A DNA stretch of 64,000 nt from the NCBI GenBank assembly GCA_947498775.1, contig CANMLL010000004.1, positions 1-64,000 of the forward strand, given 5' to 3'. Under the pieces are notes generated by a model that made no database searches, had not been told where the DNA came from, and was given only the letters and a program-made list of their open reading frames with translations. A program made the translations under genes and the position numbers. Shown piece by piece: positions 1-10,021 of the stretch. Every line of letters starts with the position of its first letter. Position 1 is the first letter of the stretch. This DNA comes from an uncultured Aquimarina sp. (lineage in GTDB: Bacteria; Bacteroidota; Bacteroidia; Flavobacteriales; Flavobacteriaceae).

Positions 1-37
1 TACTGCAATCCGTGGGAGAGTAGGTCACCGCCTTCTT
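1..37 (+). rRNA. 5S ribosomal RNA, 3' end (partial)
   Basis: The first bases hold the conserved 3' part of 5S rRNA (CCGTGGGAGAGTAGGTCACC), followed at once by a hairpin terminator. Only the 3' end is in the window; the rest of the rRNA operon must lie to the left. The exact mature end is uncertain by a few bases. Confidence 0.85.
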
Positions 38-39
38 AC

Positions 40-72
40 AAAACCCTCATCATAATCGATGAGGGTTTTTTT
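40..72 (+). terminator. Intrinsic terminator of the rRNA operon
   Basis: AAACCCTCATC pairs with GATGAGGGTTT around a short loop and a run of T follows. It lies directly after the 5S rRNA 3' end, so it most likely ends the rRNA operon. Confidence 0.85.
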
Positions 73-171
73 ATGCGGCTTAGTTTTAAAAAATGTATGA
101 AATCAGCAATATAAACGACCAATCATCTAAGAATACATATTTTAGTAATTAAGAATAGATTATATTTCTTT

Positions 172-666
172 ATGGATAAGTTATTTCAGCGTATACTATT
201 GGTAGTGGTTGTCATCATAGGAGCTGTTTATTTGTATACAAAATTTACGGCTGCAGCAGAAGGAGAAATAGCGCCCGACTTTGAGGCAACATTAATAGAT
301 GGAACGTCTTTCAGAATATCTGAATTAAAAGGAAAACATGTATTGCTTGATTTTTGGGGTTCATGGTGTGCTCCTTGCATAAAAGAAAGCCCAAAACTGG
401 TAGATATTCATAAAAAATATTCAGATCAAGTAACTATAGTTACGGTAGCTTTGGAGAAAAATGATAAGACCTGGAAAAAAGCCGCTGATAAACTTGGCTA
501 CATATGGAAGCATCAGATAGTGGATCAAAATAGGTTTGTATTGATGTCTTCAATAGCAAGAAAATATGGGGTGACCGAAATTCCAGCTAAATTCCTAATT
601 TCGCCTGAAGGAAAGCTTTTGGGAAAAGTGAGTTTTGAACAAATTGATACGCAATTTGGTAAATGA
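172..666 (+). CDS. TlpA-like membrane-anchored thioredoxin
   Basis: A 164-residue protein with one N-terminal hydrophobic segment (about residues 6-25), which would anchor it in the inner membrane or act as a signal, followed by a TlpA/ResA-type thioredoxin domain. The redox motif WCAPC stands in the context DFWGSWCAPC near residues 60-69, and the cis-proline region EIPAKFLI is present near residue 138. Proteins of this family reduce or isomerise disulfides on the periplasmic side, often for cytochrome c maturation. It stands alone between the rRNA operon and a convergent LacI-type gene, so the sequence does not show its partner. Confidence 0.85.
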   Translation: MDKLFQRILLVVVVIIGAVYLYTKFTAAAEGEIAPDFEATLIDGTSFRISELKGKHVLLDFWGSWCAPCIKESPKLVDIHKKYSDQVTIVTVALEKNDKTWKKAADKLGYIWKHQIVDQNRFVLMSSIARKYGVTEIPAKFLISPEGKLLGKVSFEQIDTQFGK

Positions 667-686
667 ATATATCAAGTAGTACTGAG

Positions 687-1715
687 TTAACTGGATTCCC
701 TTTTGATAAGATTTGTTTTTAATTCTATGGTTTTAGGTGTTGTTCTTAGTAGATGTTCGGTTTGATGAGCAAGTTTTAACTCTTTTAGTAAATATTCTAT
801 AGCCTTGATGCCAATCGTATAGCCAGGCTGATCAACCGAAGTGAGATTAGGTTCAATAATAGTGGTGCCTTTAGAATTACTGAACCCCACTACAGCCACT
901 TGCTTAGGAATTATGATATTATGTTTTTTTAAAGCTTTAATGGCTCCTATGGCTACATCGTCAGTTACCGCAAAAATAGCATCAAATTCAATCCTTTTTG
1001 ATATCATTTGATTTACCAGTTTTGTGCCTTCTTGTATACAAACAGTATCACATTGCGGAATCAGGTTTTTATCGACTTTAATTTGTCGATCTTTTAGGGC
1101 TCTAAGGTAGCCTTCAAACCTCTTTTTTGCATTAAAAGAATGTTCGGCTCCTTTGATAAAAACTATCTTTTTTCTCCCTTGATCTATAAGGTGTTTGGTA
1201 GCATTGTAAGCGCCAATTTCATTGTCTACAATAATCCTGGTGCAGGGTATTTTCTCAGAAACCTTATCGTATAAAACTATAGGGCACTTTTCCTTAGCAA
1301 GAAGTATATGATCAATATTTTTGGTGTTATTGGTTAACGAGAGTAAAATACCATCCACTCCCGATCGAATCATATTTTCTAGCATATCTTTTTCCAGATC
1401 AGGATTATGACCCGATTCTGATATGACCAAACGGTATCCTTCTTTTCTTGATTGATGTATCATTCCATTAATGATTTTCGAGCTAAAATCCAGGAGTAAA
1501 TTAGGAATGATCACTCCAATAGTTTTGGTTTGGCTATTTTTTAGGCTTTGAGCAGAGTGATTAGGGATATAATTAAGTTTTTTTGCCAGTTGTTGTACCT
1601 TATCTTTAGTTTCCTGGCTAATATCATGATGGTCTTTTAGTGCACGAGAAATAGTAGACACAGAAAATCCTAACCTTTCTGATAAATCTTTTAAAGTGAT
1701 ATTTCTTTTACCCAT
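687..1715 (-). CDS. LacI-family transcriptional repressor
   Basis: A 342-residue protein. Residues 5-27 form a LacI-type helix-turn-helix (TLKDLSERLGFSVSTISRAL) followed by the hinge helix, and a periplasmic-binding-protein-like sugar sensor fills the rest (TIGVIIPNLL, GVDGILLS, VGFSNS). It is divergent from a glycoside hydrolase and a sodium-solute symporter, which makes it the likely local regulator. The intergenic region holds a LacI-type palindrome at 1734-1745, only 19 bp upstream of this gene's start, so autoregulation is likely. The effector sugar cannot be told from sequence. Confidence 0.92.
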   Translation of the reverse strand: MGKRNITLKDLSERLGFSVSTISRALKDHHDISQETKDKVQQLAKKLNYIPNHSAQSLKNSQTKTIGVIIPNLLLDFSSKIINGMIHQSRKEGYRLVISESGHNPDLEKDMLENMIRSGVDGILLSLTNNTKNIDHILLAKEKCPIVLYDKVSEKIPCTRIIVDNEIGAYNATKHLIDQGRKKIVFIKGAEHSFNAKKRFEGYLRALKDRQIKVDKNLIPQCDTVCIQEGTKLVNQMISKRIEFDAIFAVTDDVAIGAIKALKKHNIIIPKQVAVVGFSNSKGTTIIEPNLTSVDQPGYTIGIKAIEYLLKELKLAHQTEHLLRTTPKTIELKTNLIKRESS

Positions 1716-1733
1716 TCATGAAATGTGAATTAT

Positions 1734-1745
1734 GCAAACGATTGC
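1734..1745. promoter_or_regulatory. Probable LacI-family operator
   Basis: GCAAACGATTGC is a near-perfect palindrome with the central CG typical of LacI/GalR operators. It lies between the divergent LacI gene and the glycoside hydrolase/symporter genes. The assignment to this repressor is inferred from position and form. Confidence 0.6.
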
Positions 1746-1876
1746 GGTACTTTATGGTCTTTATTGTGTAAAATCCAGTTGACTACTTGCTATATTTACA
1801 AATATATCCTTAAAAATAGAATAATACTAAAACTTATTATATAGGGCCTTATGATCGAAAATATAATGTTGCAAGA

Positions 1877-3193
1877 ATGAATAAAGATAATTTGTTGAAA
1901 GAAGCAAAAAGAGTATTGTTGGATAACTTTCAACCCGAAGGGTTTACTATTCCCTGTAAAGGACTTTATCCATTTCAATGGAAATGGGATTCGGGGTTTA
2001 TTGCCATTGGGCTTGCTCATTTTGATATCGAAAAAGCTAAATCAGAAATAGATTCTCTTTTGAAGTCGCAGTGGGGTAATGGTTTTATTCCGCATATTGT
2101 TTTTCATAATGATAGTGATACTTATTTTCCGGGACCTGATTTTCATCACACTTACTTACATCCTGAAGCATCCAAAAAATATAAGTCCAGTGGTATTACA
2201 CAACCTCCGGTTATTGGATTTGTTCTTGAAGAGTTATATAGATTAGCAGAAGATAAAGACGACATCCTTTGTTTTATTGAATCTCGGATTGACAGCGTCT
2301 ACAAAAATCATCATTATTTTTACTCACATCGCGACCCTTTTGATGAAGGTTTGGTGTATATCTATCACAATTGGGAATCCGGTACTGATAATTCACCGAT
2401 GTGGGATCATATTTGGGAAACCATGGATCCTCCGGATTATGATTTTCAACGAAAAGATACAACTCATGTAGATGCTTCTCAACGGCCAACAAAGAGAGAA
2501 TATGATCATTACATAAATATAATCGAAATTGCAAAAAGTTGTAATTATGATGATCGCTTAATAGCAGAACGCTCTCCTTTTTTGGTGTATGATCCTTTAT
2601 TTAATGCAATGCTCCTCAAATCTAATGAGTCCCTGATAAAACTATATGGAATTATTGGGGATCAATATGAAAAAGTAGAACAGTTAGAAAAATGGCAGGA
2701 AAAAAGTAAAAAGAGTTTTAATGATAAACTATTCGATCATAACCTGAATGCCTATATTCATTATGATATAAGAAATAGTAAACCAATTCCTTTGATTTCA
2801 TCTTCATCATTTACTCCTTTGTTTGCTGGAATACCCAACAAGGAAAAAGCAGTTAAGTTAATACAAACTTTACAAGAGCGTTTTGGTGGAGAAAATTCCT
2901 ATCTCTGCGCTTCATTTGATCCAACAGAAGAACGTTTCAATCCAAAAAAGTATTGGAGAGGTCCGGTTTGGATAAATCTGAATTGGATTATTTATAAAGG
3001 ATTAAAACGGTATAGTTTTGATGAGATGGCTGAAAGATTAAAAAATGAAACCGTAGAGCTAATTGATAAAGAAGGATTTAAAGAATATTTTGATCCTAGA
3101 AAGGAAGTATATAAAAATCAAGGTCATGGAGGTTATGGTGGTAACGATTTTTCCTGGAGTGCCGCACTGATCATAGATCTTTTAAATCAATAA
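1877..3193 (+). CDS. MGH1-like glycoside hydrolase (GH63/GH37-like fold)
   Basis: A 438-residue protein resembling the (alpha/alpha)6-barrel hydrolases related to mannosylglycerate hydrolase, GH63 and trehalase. Marks are FQWKWDSGF near residue 32, YWRGPVWINLNW near residue 357 and GYGGNDFSWSAA near the C-terminus. No clear signal peptide is seen, so it probably acts in the cytoplasm on a disaccharide or small glycoside. It is followed after 4 bp by a sodium-solute symporter and is divergent from a LacI repressor, which together make a compact uptake and hydrolysis locus. The substrate (mannosylglycerate, trehalose or another glucoside) is not resolved. Confidence 0.78.
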   Translation: MNKDNLLKEAKRVLLDNFQPEGFTIPCKGLYPFQWKWDSGFIAIGLAHFDIEKAKSEIDSLLKSQWGNGFIPHIVFHNDSDTYFPGPDFHHTYLHPEASKKYKSSGITQPPVIGFVLEELYRLAEDKDDILCFIESRIDSVYKNHHYFYSHRDPFDEGLVYIYHNWESGTDNSPMWDHIWETMDPPDYDFQRKDTTHVDASQRPTKREYDHYINIIEIAKSCNYDDRLIAERSPFLVYDPLFNAMLLKSNESLIKLYGIIGDQYEKVEQLEKWQEKSKKSFNDKLFDHNLNAYIHYDIRNSKPIPLISSSSFTPLFAGIPNKEKAVKLIQTLQERFGGENSYLCASFDPTEERFNPKKYWRGPVWINLNWIIYKGLKRYSFDEMAERLKNETVELIDKEGFKEYFDPRKEVYKNQGHGGYGGNDFSWSAALIIDLLNQ

Positions 3194-3197
3194 TCGT

Positions 3198-4805
3198 ATG
3201 AATTATATTGACTATATCATCATTGTATTGTATCTAATTACATTTTTAGGGATCGGTTATTTTTTTAAAGAAAATAAGACTTCTAAAGATTATTTTTTAG
3301 GTGGAAAAAGCATGGGTTGGTTTCCTCTTAGTTTGTCTACTATGGCGACACAGTTATCGGCGATAAGTTTTATTTCTGCTCCTGCATTTGTGGGATTGAA
3401 AGAGGGAGGGGGATTGCAATGGTTAACGTATGAGTTTGGAGTTCCTCTGGCCATGGCTTTTTTGATGATCGCAATTATTCCGCCGTTATATAAATCTGGA
3501 GTTATTAGTGTGTATGAGTTCTTAGAACGGCGATTTGATGCTTCCTCCAGACTTTTAATCAGTTTTGTGTTTCAAGTAAGCCGATCTGTTGCCACAGGAG
3601 TTATGGTATATACCATGTCTTTGATTCTTCAGGCTACTGTAGGAGTAGACTTTTGGGTTTCGGTTTTGATCATTGGTGTTATTACACTGGTCTATTCTTA
3701 TCAGGGAGGCATGAAGGCGGTAATTTGGGGTGATGTGATACAAATGATTATTTTGTTTTTGGGTATAGTTATTTGCCTTATTTACGGTATCAGTGAACTG
3801 GGAGGGTTCGATAATTTTATTACACATGTTGATAAAGATCGTCTAACCGCAGTTGATTTTAGTAAATGGGGGTTTAATAATGCAGATAAGAATGACGAAT
3901 TCGGATTTTGGCCAATGGTGATTGGTGGGTTTTTTCTATATGTTTCTTATTACGGCACTGATCAGACCCAATCACAAAGATTACTATCTGCAAGTGGGAT
4001 GCCAACCATCAAAAAATTATTATTGGCTAACGGATTATTCAGGTTTCCTGTAACATTGACGTATTGCATAATGGGTTTGGTTTTGGGGACTCTACTTACC
4101 TTAGATTCTGGATTTGCCGAAATGATGGAATCAGTGTATCAAACAAATATCGATTCTCTCGAAGGTAAAAAGGCTGATTTGATGGTCCCTGTGTTTATCA
4201 TCAAGTACTTACCTAACGGAATTATCGGTATTTTGATCGTTGCTATTATGTCTGCTGCGATGTCCTCTTTAAGCTCAACTGTAAATTCATTGTCTGCTGT
4301 AACGATGGAAGATTTTGTAAAACGTTATAAAAAAAATTTGACCCCAGGATCATATATTGGGTACTCGAGAGGGTTGTCTGTTTTTTGGGGTGTGATATGC
4401 CTTTCATTGGCTTTCTTTGCCGGCAGTATAGAAGGTACAGTGATTGAAGTAATTAATAAAATAGGCTCTGTGTTTTTTGGACCTATTTTGGGAGTATTTG
4501 TATTGGCTATATTAACCAAAAAAACCAATGCTTTAGGTGCTAATATTGGACTGATCACAGGGCTGGTTTGTAATATCTATTTATGGTTGTATGTTCCCGA
4601 AGTATTCTGGTTTTGGTGGAATGCTATAGGATGTATAGTGACTATTGTAATTGCTTACTTGGCAAGTACTGTGATCAAAACAGGTAGACAACCTGATACT
4701 TTGGAGATAACGTATTACAAGGAGAAAAAGGAATTATTGATCTTGGTGGGCTATTTCGTTATCATAATTTCAATAGCATTAATACTTCCTAAACTTCTGT
4801 CTTAA
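3198..4805 (+). CDS. Sodium:solute symporter (SSS/SGLT type)
   Basis: A 535-residue polytopic membrane protein with about 13-14 hydrophobic segments and the SSS signature pattern: an early KTSKDYFLGGKSMGW loop, then MATQLSAISFISAPAF with the small polar residues of the first helix, and MSAAMSSLSSTVNSLSAV in the sodium-binding helix near residue 360. These carriers use the sodium gradient to import sugars or other small solutes. It begins 4 bp after the glycoside hydrolase gene and is almost certainly co-transcribed with it; import of that enzyme's substrate is inferred. Confidence 0.92.
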   Translation: MNYIDYIIIVLYLITFLGIGYFFKENKTSKDYFLGGKSMGWFPLSLSTMATQLSAISFISAPAFVGLKEGGGLQWLTYEFGVPLAMAFLMIAIIPPLYKSGVISVYEFLERRFDASSRLLISFVFQVSRSVATGVMVYTMSLILQATVGVDFWVSVLIIGVITLVYSYQGGMKAVIWGDVIQMIILFLGIVICLIYGISELGGFDNFITHVDKDRLTAVDFSKWGFNNADKNDEFGFWPMVIGGFFLYVSYYGTDQTQSQRLLSASGMPTIKKLLLANGLFRFPVTLTYCIMGLVLGTLLTLDSGFAEMMESVYQTNIDSLEGKKADLMVPVFIIKYLPNGIIGILIVAIMSAAMSSLSSTVNSLSAVTMEDFVKRYKKNLTPGSYIGYSRGLSVFWGVICLSLAFFAGSIEGTVIEVINKIGSVFFGPILGVFVLAILTKKTNALGANIGLITGLVCNIYLWLYVPEVFWFWWNAIGCIVTIVIAYLASTVIKTGRQPDTLEITYYKEKKELLILVGYFVIIISIALILPKLLS

Positions 4806-4811
4806 AAGAAT

Positions 4812-4848
4812 AAAAGCCCGAACTGTTCTAATAATAGTTTGGGCTTTT
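4812..4848. terminator. Bidirectional intrinsic terminator
   Basis: AAAAGCCCGAACT pairs with AGTTTGGGCTTTT, with A and T runs on the two sides. It lies between the convergent symporter and acyl-CoA dehydrogenase genes and can serve both. Confidence 0.8.
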
Positions 4849-4870
4849 GATTTAGAGAGTTTTTAACTAA

Positions 4871-6013
4871 TTAATCTCTAAGAATACTTCTTGATATTAC
4901 GATTTTTTGAATCTCACTGGTTCCTTCGTAAATCTGAGTGATTTTTGCATCTCTCATTAATCGTTCTACGTGATATTCTTTTACAAAACCATTCCCACCA
5001 TGAACTTGAACAGCTTCAACTGAAACCTCCATGGCTACTTGTGAAGCATAAAGTTTAGCCATTGCACCAGATAAATCATAATTTTCGTGATTATCCTTAT
5101 CCATTGCTGCTTTATAAACCAACATTCTGGCAGCTTCTATCTGCACATGCATATCAGCCAGTTTAAAAGCAATTGCCTGATGGTTCATGATTTCAGTTCC
5201 AAAAGCCTTGCGAACTTTAGCATATTCTTTTGCCATTTCATAAGCTCCAGCGGCTATTCCTAGTGCTTGTGCTGCGATTCCGATACGACCACCTGCCAAT
5301 GTTTTCATCGCAAATTTAAATCCAAATCCATCTTCACCAATACGATTTTCTTTAGGAACTTTTACATCATTAAAAATAAGCGAATGGGTATCACTTCCCC
5401 TGATTCCTAATTTATCTTCTTTAGGACCAATTTCAAAACCTTCCCATCCTTTTTCAACAATAAAAGCATTGATACCTTTATGCTTTTTTTCTTTATCGGT
5501 CTGCGCTATTACCAAATAATAATCTGCACTGCCACCATTAGTGATCCAGTTTTTAGTTCCGTTAAGGATATAATGATCACCTTTATCAATTGCCGTGGTT
5601 TTTTGAGAAGTAGCATCACTACCCGCTTCAGGCTCTGATAAACAGAAAGCACCAATAGATTCTCCTGTAGTTAATTTTGAAAGATATTTCTCTTTTTGCT
5701 CAGGAGTACCATAGGTGTCTAATCCCCAACATACCAAAGAATTATTTACCGATACGATTACAGAACAAGAAGCATCTATTTTAGATAATTCTTCCATGGC
5801 CAAAACATAGGATACTGTATCCATTCCGCCACCGCCATATTCTGGAGAAGCCATCATTCCTAAAAAGCCAAGTTCTCCCATTCTTTTTACTTGTTCGGTT
5901 GGGAATTCTTGTTTGTTATCACGTTCAATTACGCCAGGTAGTAATTCAGCTTTTGCAAAATCACGAGCAGCGTCTCGTATCATTAATTGTTCTTCGGATA
6001 GTTTAAAGTCCAT
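4871..6013 (-). CDS. Acyl-CoA dehydrogenase (short-chain/butyryl type)
   Basis: A 380-residue FAD-dependent enzyme that oxidises acyl-CoA to trans-2-enoyl-CoA in beta-oxidation or branched-chain amino-acid breakdown. Length and motifs fit the family: AFCLSEPEAGSDA in the middle beta domain, GGRIGIAAQALG, VHGGNGFVKEY, and the catalytic glutamate in IYEGTSEIQ near residue 364. It is a single gene ending at a shared terminator. The close resemblance to butyryl/isovaleryl enzymes suggests short chains, but chain length cannot be fixed from sequence. Confidence 0.93.
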   Translation of the reverse strand: MDFKLSEEQLMIRDAARDFAKAELLPGVIERDNKQEFPTEQVKRMGELGFLGMMASPEYGGGGMDTVSYVLAMEELSKIDASCSVIVSVNNSLVCWGLDTYGTPEQKEKYLSKLTTGESIGAFCLSEPEAGSDATSQKTTAIDKGDHYILNGTKNWITNGGSADYYLVIAQTDKEKKHKGINAFIVEKGWEGFEIGPKEDKLGIRGSDTHSLIFNDVKVPKENRIGEDGFGFKFAMKTLAGGRIGIAAQALGIAAGAYEMAKEYAKVRKAFGTEIMNHQAIAFKLADMHVQIEAARMLVYKAAMDKDNHENYDLSGAMAKLYASQVAMEVSVEAVQVHGGNGFVKEYHVERLMRDAKITQIYEGTSEIQKIVISRSILRD

Positions 6014-6470
6014 ATTTTACTATAATTTACTGTGCGTGCATAACACGCAATTCGTACTTTTTGATGAAAATAAATTGGGATAACCCTGGTATTTTTAGTA
6101 ATCCTACAAATATAAGTGATAATATCATAGTTTTAGTGTTTTTTTTGTTTTTTGATATAATCAAATTTTTATGTTCACGATTGAAAGATTTAGCTTGATT
6201 AATCAGGAATAAATATGGAAAATAAGCGATAAGGTTAGCAGTAATTTTAATTACTATATTTTTATTTTTATTTAGGCTTTTGCCATATTTAGTTTTTTAT
6301 ATTTGTGAGAACACTTTGTGGCTATAAATTTGATGTATTTTAAAACCCTAGTACTATGACTCAACTCTAACCTCCATTGGGAGGGTTATTTTAATAAAAA
6401 GCAGAAAAGCAATTCTTTAGAATTGTTTGAAATAAGGAGTTATTTTATTTTATGAGTTGAAATTTTATAA
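6014..6470. other. Divergent promoter region
   Basis: This 457-bp AT-rich gap separates the divergent acyl-CoA dehydrogenase and amino-acid dehydrogenase genes and should hold both promoters. The only structure seen is a hairpin at 6368-6388 (TAACCTCC, loop ATTG, GGAGGGTTA with a one-base bulge) about 80 bp before the downstream gene. It is not followed by a clean T run and could be a leader structure. No coding sequence was found. Confidence 0.5.
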
Positions 6471-7697
6471 ATGAAAGATTTATTAAAAAAATACGAAAAC
6501 AAAGAACCCGAGATTGTTTTTAATTGGAAAGATTCTGAAACCGAAGCAGAAGGCTGGACTGTTATAAATTCGTTGAGAGGTGGTGCTGCGGGTGGTGGTA
6601 CAAGAATGCGCCTGGGATTAGATATGAATGAGGTTCTTTCTCTTGCCAAAACAATGGAAGTCAAGTTTACAGTATCAGGTCCGGAAATAGGTGGAGCCAA
6701 ATCGGGTATTAATTTTGATCCGAATGATCCTCGAAAGAAGGATGTACTGAAACGATGGTATAAGGCCGTATCTCCATTATTAAAAAGTTATTATGGAACT
6801 GGAGGAGACCTTAATGTAGATGAAATTAATGAAGTAATCCCGATTACCGAAGAGTGTGGAGTTTGGCACCCACAAGAAGGAGTCTTTAATGGACATTTTC
6901 AACCTACTGAAGCCGACAAAATAAATAGAATAGGGCAATTAAGACAAGGCGTTATTAAAGTGCTGGAGAATACAACATTCTCGCCAGATGTTTCCAGAAA
7001 GTATACGGTAGCCGATATGATTACAGGATACGGAGTTGCAGAAGCGGTGAGACATTACTATGAAATATATGATGGCAATGTAAAAGGAAAGAGAGCTGTG
7101 GTACAGGGTTTTGGTAATGTAGGATCTGCAGCGGCATATTATCTTTCTGAGATGGGAGCAAAGGTAGTAGGAATTATAGACCATGCCGGTGGACTTATAA
7201 AAGAAGAAGGATTTTCTTTTGAAGAAATAAAAGAACTATATTTAAATAAAAAAGGGAACAAGTTATACAGTGATACTTTGATTCCTTTTGAAGAGTTAAA
7301 TGAAAAAATATGGTCGTTACCAACAGAGATTTTTACTCCTTGTGCAGCATCTAGGTTGATTACCGAAGATCAAATTACACAAATGATCAATGCAGGTTTA
7401 GAAGTAATATCTTGTGGTGCTAATGTTCCTTTTGCAGATAGAGAAATTTTTTTTGGCCCTATTATGGAGTATACAGACGAAAGAGTGAGCCTTATCCCGG
7501 ATTTTATTTCTAATTGTGGGATGGCAAGAGTATTTGCATATTTTATGGAGCGAAAAGTGCAAATGACCGACGAAGCTATTTTTATGGACACTTCAGAAAC
7601 AATAAAGAAAGCGATTCAAAACACTTATAATAACAATCAAACAAAAACTAATATAAGTAAGACAGCATTTGAGATCGCTCTTAAACAGCTGTTGTAA
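6471..7697 (+). CDS. Glu/Leu/Phe/Val dehydrogenase
   Basis: A 408-residue amino-acid dehydrogenase that catalyses reversible NAD(P)-linked oxidative deamination. The N-terminal dimerisation and catalytic domain shows GGAAGGGTRM, KFTVSGPEIGGAKSGI (lysine-containing glycine-rich segment) and YGTGGDLNVDE. The Rossmann domain has VVQGFGNVGSAAAYYL near residue 210. The length and the mix of motifs do not decide between glutamate and branched-chain substrates. It starts at an ATG after a 457-bp regulatory gap and is followed after 27 bp by nhaB, so the two may be co-transcribed. Confidence 0.88.
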   Translation: MKDLLKKYENKEPEIVFNWKDSETEAEGWTVINSLRGGAAGGGTRMRLGLDMNEVLSLAKTMEVKFTVSGPEIGGAKSGINFDPNDPRKKDVLKRWYKAVSPLLKSYYGTGGDLNVDEINEVIPITEECGVWHPQEGVFNGHFQPTEADKINRIGQLRQGVIKVLENTTFSPDVSRKYTVADMITGYGVAEAVRHYYEIYDGNVKGKRAVVQGFGNVGSAAAYYLSEMGAKVVGIIDHAGGLIKEEGFSFEEIKELYLNKKGNKLYSDTLIPFEELNEKIWSLPTEIFTPCAASRLITEDQITQMINAGLEVISCGANVPFADREIFFGPIMEYTDERVSLIPDFISNCGMARVFAYFMERKVQMTDEAIFMDTSETIKKAIQNTYNNNQTKTNISKTAFEIALKQLL

Positions 7698-7724
7698 TAT
7701 TAATCGTATAACCAAGTACAAACT

Positions 7725-9251
7725 ATGTTCAAGTATTTTCTAGGTAATAGTCCGAAATGGTTCAAAACCATAATGATCGGATTTTTAATTTTCAATGTAT
7801 TTTCTTTTTATATTTTAGGACCAACAGTTACGGCGTGGTTATTTATTGGGGAGTTTATATTTACTCTGGCAATGGCTTTAAAATGTTATCCTCTGCAGTC
7901 AGGAGGAATTCTGGCTATCCAGGCTTTAGCTTTAGGGCTTACGCATCCTATGTATAAATTAGATCATGGCAAAATTGTTCGTGATGAATTAGGTAAAGGA
8001 ATTAAAGGAGGTGTGCTTCTTGAAGTTGAACAAAACTTAGAAGTGATACTTCTGCTTGTCTTCATGGTAGCCGGGATTTATTTTATGAAGCCTTTATTGA
8101 TGTATATTTTCAGTAAGGTGTTTACTAAAATAAAATCTAAGATGGTTCTGTCATTATTGTTTGTTTTCTTGGCAGCGGTGCTTTCAGCATTTTTGGACGC
8201 CTTAACGGTGACTGCTGTATTGATAAGTGTGGCCGTAGGGTTTTATGGAGTGTATCATAAAATTCATTCGGGTTCTGGTGATTATGATGAAAGTGGAGTA
8301 TTGGATAGAAAAGAGTTGAGCGGAGAAACATTGGAGCAATTTAGAAGCTTTCTTAGAAGTTTGGTAATGCATGGTGTGGTAGGAACTGCTCTTGGGGGCG
8401 TGTGTACCTTGGTAGGAGAACCACAAAATCTACTTATTGGTGAACGAATGGGTTGGGATTTTATACAATTTTTCCTGAAAATGGCTCCAATCGCACTTCC
8501 AGTTTTAGCAGCAGGATTGGTAACCACTGTTATTTTAGAAGCAACAGGAACTTTTGGATTTGGAGCAAAATTACCAGAAGTAGCGCGTAGAATTATAGAA
8601 AGTTATACTGAAGAAGAGGATGCCAATAGATCAGATCAATCAAAATATGGATTAATTATACAAGCGGTATCCGCAATACTCCTAATTATTGGATTGGCGT
8701 TGCACCTAGCTCCGGTCGGATTTATTGGATTAGCATTGATTATTGTTCAAACTGCTTTTATGGGAATTACCGATGAGCATCAATTAGGACCTGCTTTTGA
8801 AGAAGCATTACCATTTACAGGTTTGCTGGTTGTATTTTTTGTTATCGTTGCTATGATTCACGATCAACATCTTTTTACTCCTATTATTGATTGGGCGTTA
8901 CAGCTAAAGCCCGAAGACCAGCCGGCAATGTTTTATGCTGCGAATGGAGTGTTATCCATGATAAGTGATAATGTTTTTGTTGCCACAGTGTACATAGGAG
9001 AAGTTAAACAGGCTTTTGATAGTGGAGCAATATCAAGAGAGCAGTTTGAAAAATTAGCGATAGCAATTAATACTGGAACAAATTTGCCAAGTGTTGCAAC
9101 ACCCAATGGTCAGGCAGCGTTCTTATTTTTATTAACCTCCTCTTTGGCACCATTAATTGGGTTGTCATATACCAAAATGGTAAAAATGGCATTTCCGTAT
9201 ACCATCGTACTCGGAGTAGCAGGTTTATTAGGGATCATATATATGCTATAA
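7725..9251 (+). CDS. nhaB: NhaB sodium/proton antiporter
   Basis: A 508-residue integral membrane protein with about 12 hydrophobic segments. The start [15 protein letters not shown], the segment [30 protein letters not shown] and the late [24 protein letters not shown] are typical of NhaB. It exports sodium in exchange for protons, which suits a marine flavobacterium that also runs sodium symporters. It sits 27 bp after the amino-acid dehydrogenase and ahead of the exbB-exbD-tonB genes. Confidence 0.92.
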   Translation: MFKYFLGNSPKWFKTIMIGFLIFNVFSFYILGPTVTAWLFIGEFIFTLAMALKCYPLQSGGILAIQALALGLTHPMYKLDHGKIVRDELGKGIKGGVLLEVEQNLEVILLLVFMVAGIYFMKPLLMYIFSKVFTKIKSKMVLSLLFVFLAAVLSAFLDALTVTAVLISVAVGFYGVYHKIHSGSGDYDESGVLDRKELSGETLEQFRSFLRSLVMHGVVGTALGGVCTLVGEPQNLLIGERMGWDFIQFFLKMAPIALPVLAAGLVTTVILEATGTFGFGAKLPEVARRIIESYTEEEDANRSDQSKYGLIIQAVSAILLIIGLALHLAPVGFIGLALIIVQTAFMGITDEHQLGPAFEEALPFTGLLVVFFVIVAMIHDQHLFTPIIDWALQLKPEDQPAMFYAANGVLSMISDNVFVATVYIGEVKQAFDSGAISREQFEKLAIAINTGTNLPSVATPNGQAAFLFLLTSSLAPLIGLSYTKMVKMAFPYTIVLGVAGLLGIIYML

Positions 9252-9318
9252 GAAGAAACGACATACTTAACCTACAGAAATAACGTTAGTATACTAACAC
9301 TAAATTAACAAAATCAAA

Positions 9319-10020
9319 ATGATGTATTTATCTATGCTTGGTGCTATTGCCCAAAACACCAAAGAAATTGACCCAGAAGTAGAACAGAAATCACTATCCA
9401 TAATGGATCTGTTGTTTAGCGGAGGAACAGGTGCCGTGGTAATAATTTCTATTCTTTTTGTATTGCTTTTTGTAGCAGTATATATCTATTTTGAAAGGCT
9501 TTTTGCTATAAAGGCCGCATCAAAATATGATGAAAGCTTTATGAGTAAAATTAGAGATAGTGTAGCAAGTGGAAAGATTGAAGCGGCCAAGATTTTATGT
9601 GCACAAACAAATAATCCCGTAGCTCGATTAACCGAAAAGGGAATTTCTAGAATTGGACATTCATTAGAAGATATAAATAAAGCAATCGAAAATGCTGGTA
9701 GGCTCGAAGTATACAAGTTAGAAAAAAATGTAAGTATTCTGGCCACTGTTGCCGGAGCTGCCCCAATGATTGGTTTCCTTGGAACGGTAATTGGTATGAT
9801 TATAGCATTCCATAATCTGGCATCTAGTTCGGGAACCGCTGATATGGGGGTTTTGGCAGAAGGAATTTATACTGCTATGACAACCACGGTGGGTGGATTG
9901 GTAGTGGGGATTGTAGCGTATATTGGTTATAACCATTTGGTGGTTCGTACCGATAAGGTTATTCATAGTATGGAAGCAAATGCAGTAGATTTTCTTGATT
10001 TGTTAAACGAACCTGCATAA
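9319..10020 (+). CDS. exbB: ExbB/TolQ/MotA-family proton channel
   Basis: A 233-residue inner-membrane protein with three hydrophobic segments, one near residues 33-57 and two in the C-terminal half. The family signature is clear: ATVAGAAPMIGFLGTVIGMI, then TAMTTTVGGLVVGIVAYIGYN. With ExbD it forms the proton-driven motor that energises TonB. The stop is 1 bp from the exbD start, so the genes are one operon. ATG codons at 9319 and 9322 are both possible starts. Confidence 0.93.
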   Translation: MMYLSMLGAIAQNTKEIDPEVEQKSLSIMDLLFSGGTGAVVIISILFVLLFVAVYIYFERLFAIKAASKYDESFMSKIRDSVASGKIEAAKILCAQTNNPVARLTEKGISRIGHSLEDINKAIENAGRLEVYKLEKNVSILATVAGAAPMIGFLGTVIGMIIAFHNLASSSGTADMGVLAEGIYTAMTTTVGGLVVGIVAYIGYNHLVVRTDKVIHSMEANAVDFLDLLNEPA

Positions 10021-10021
10021 T

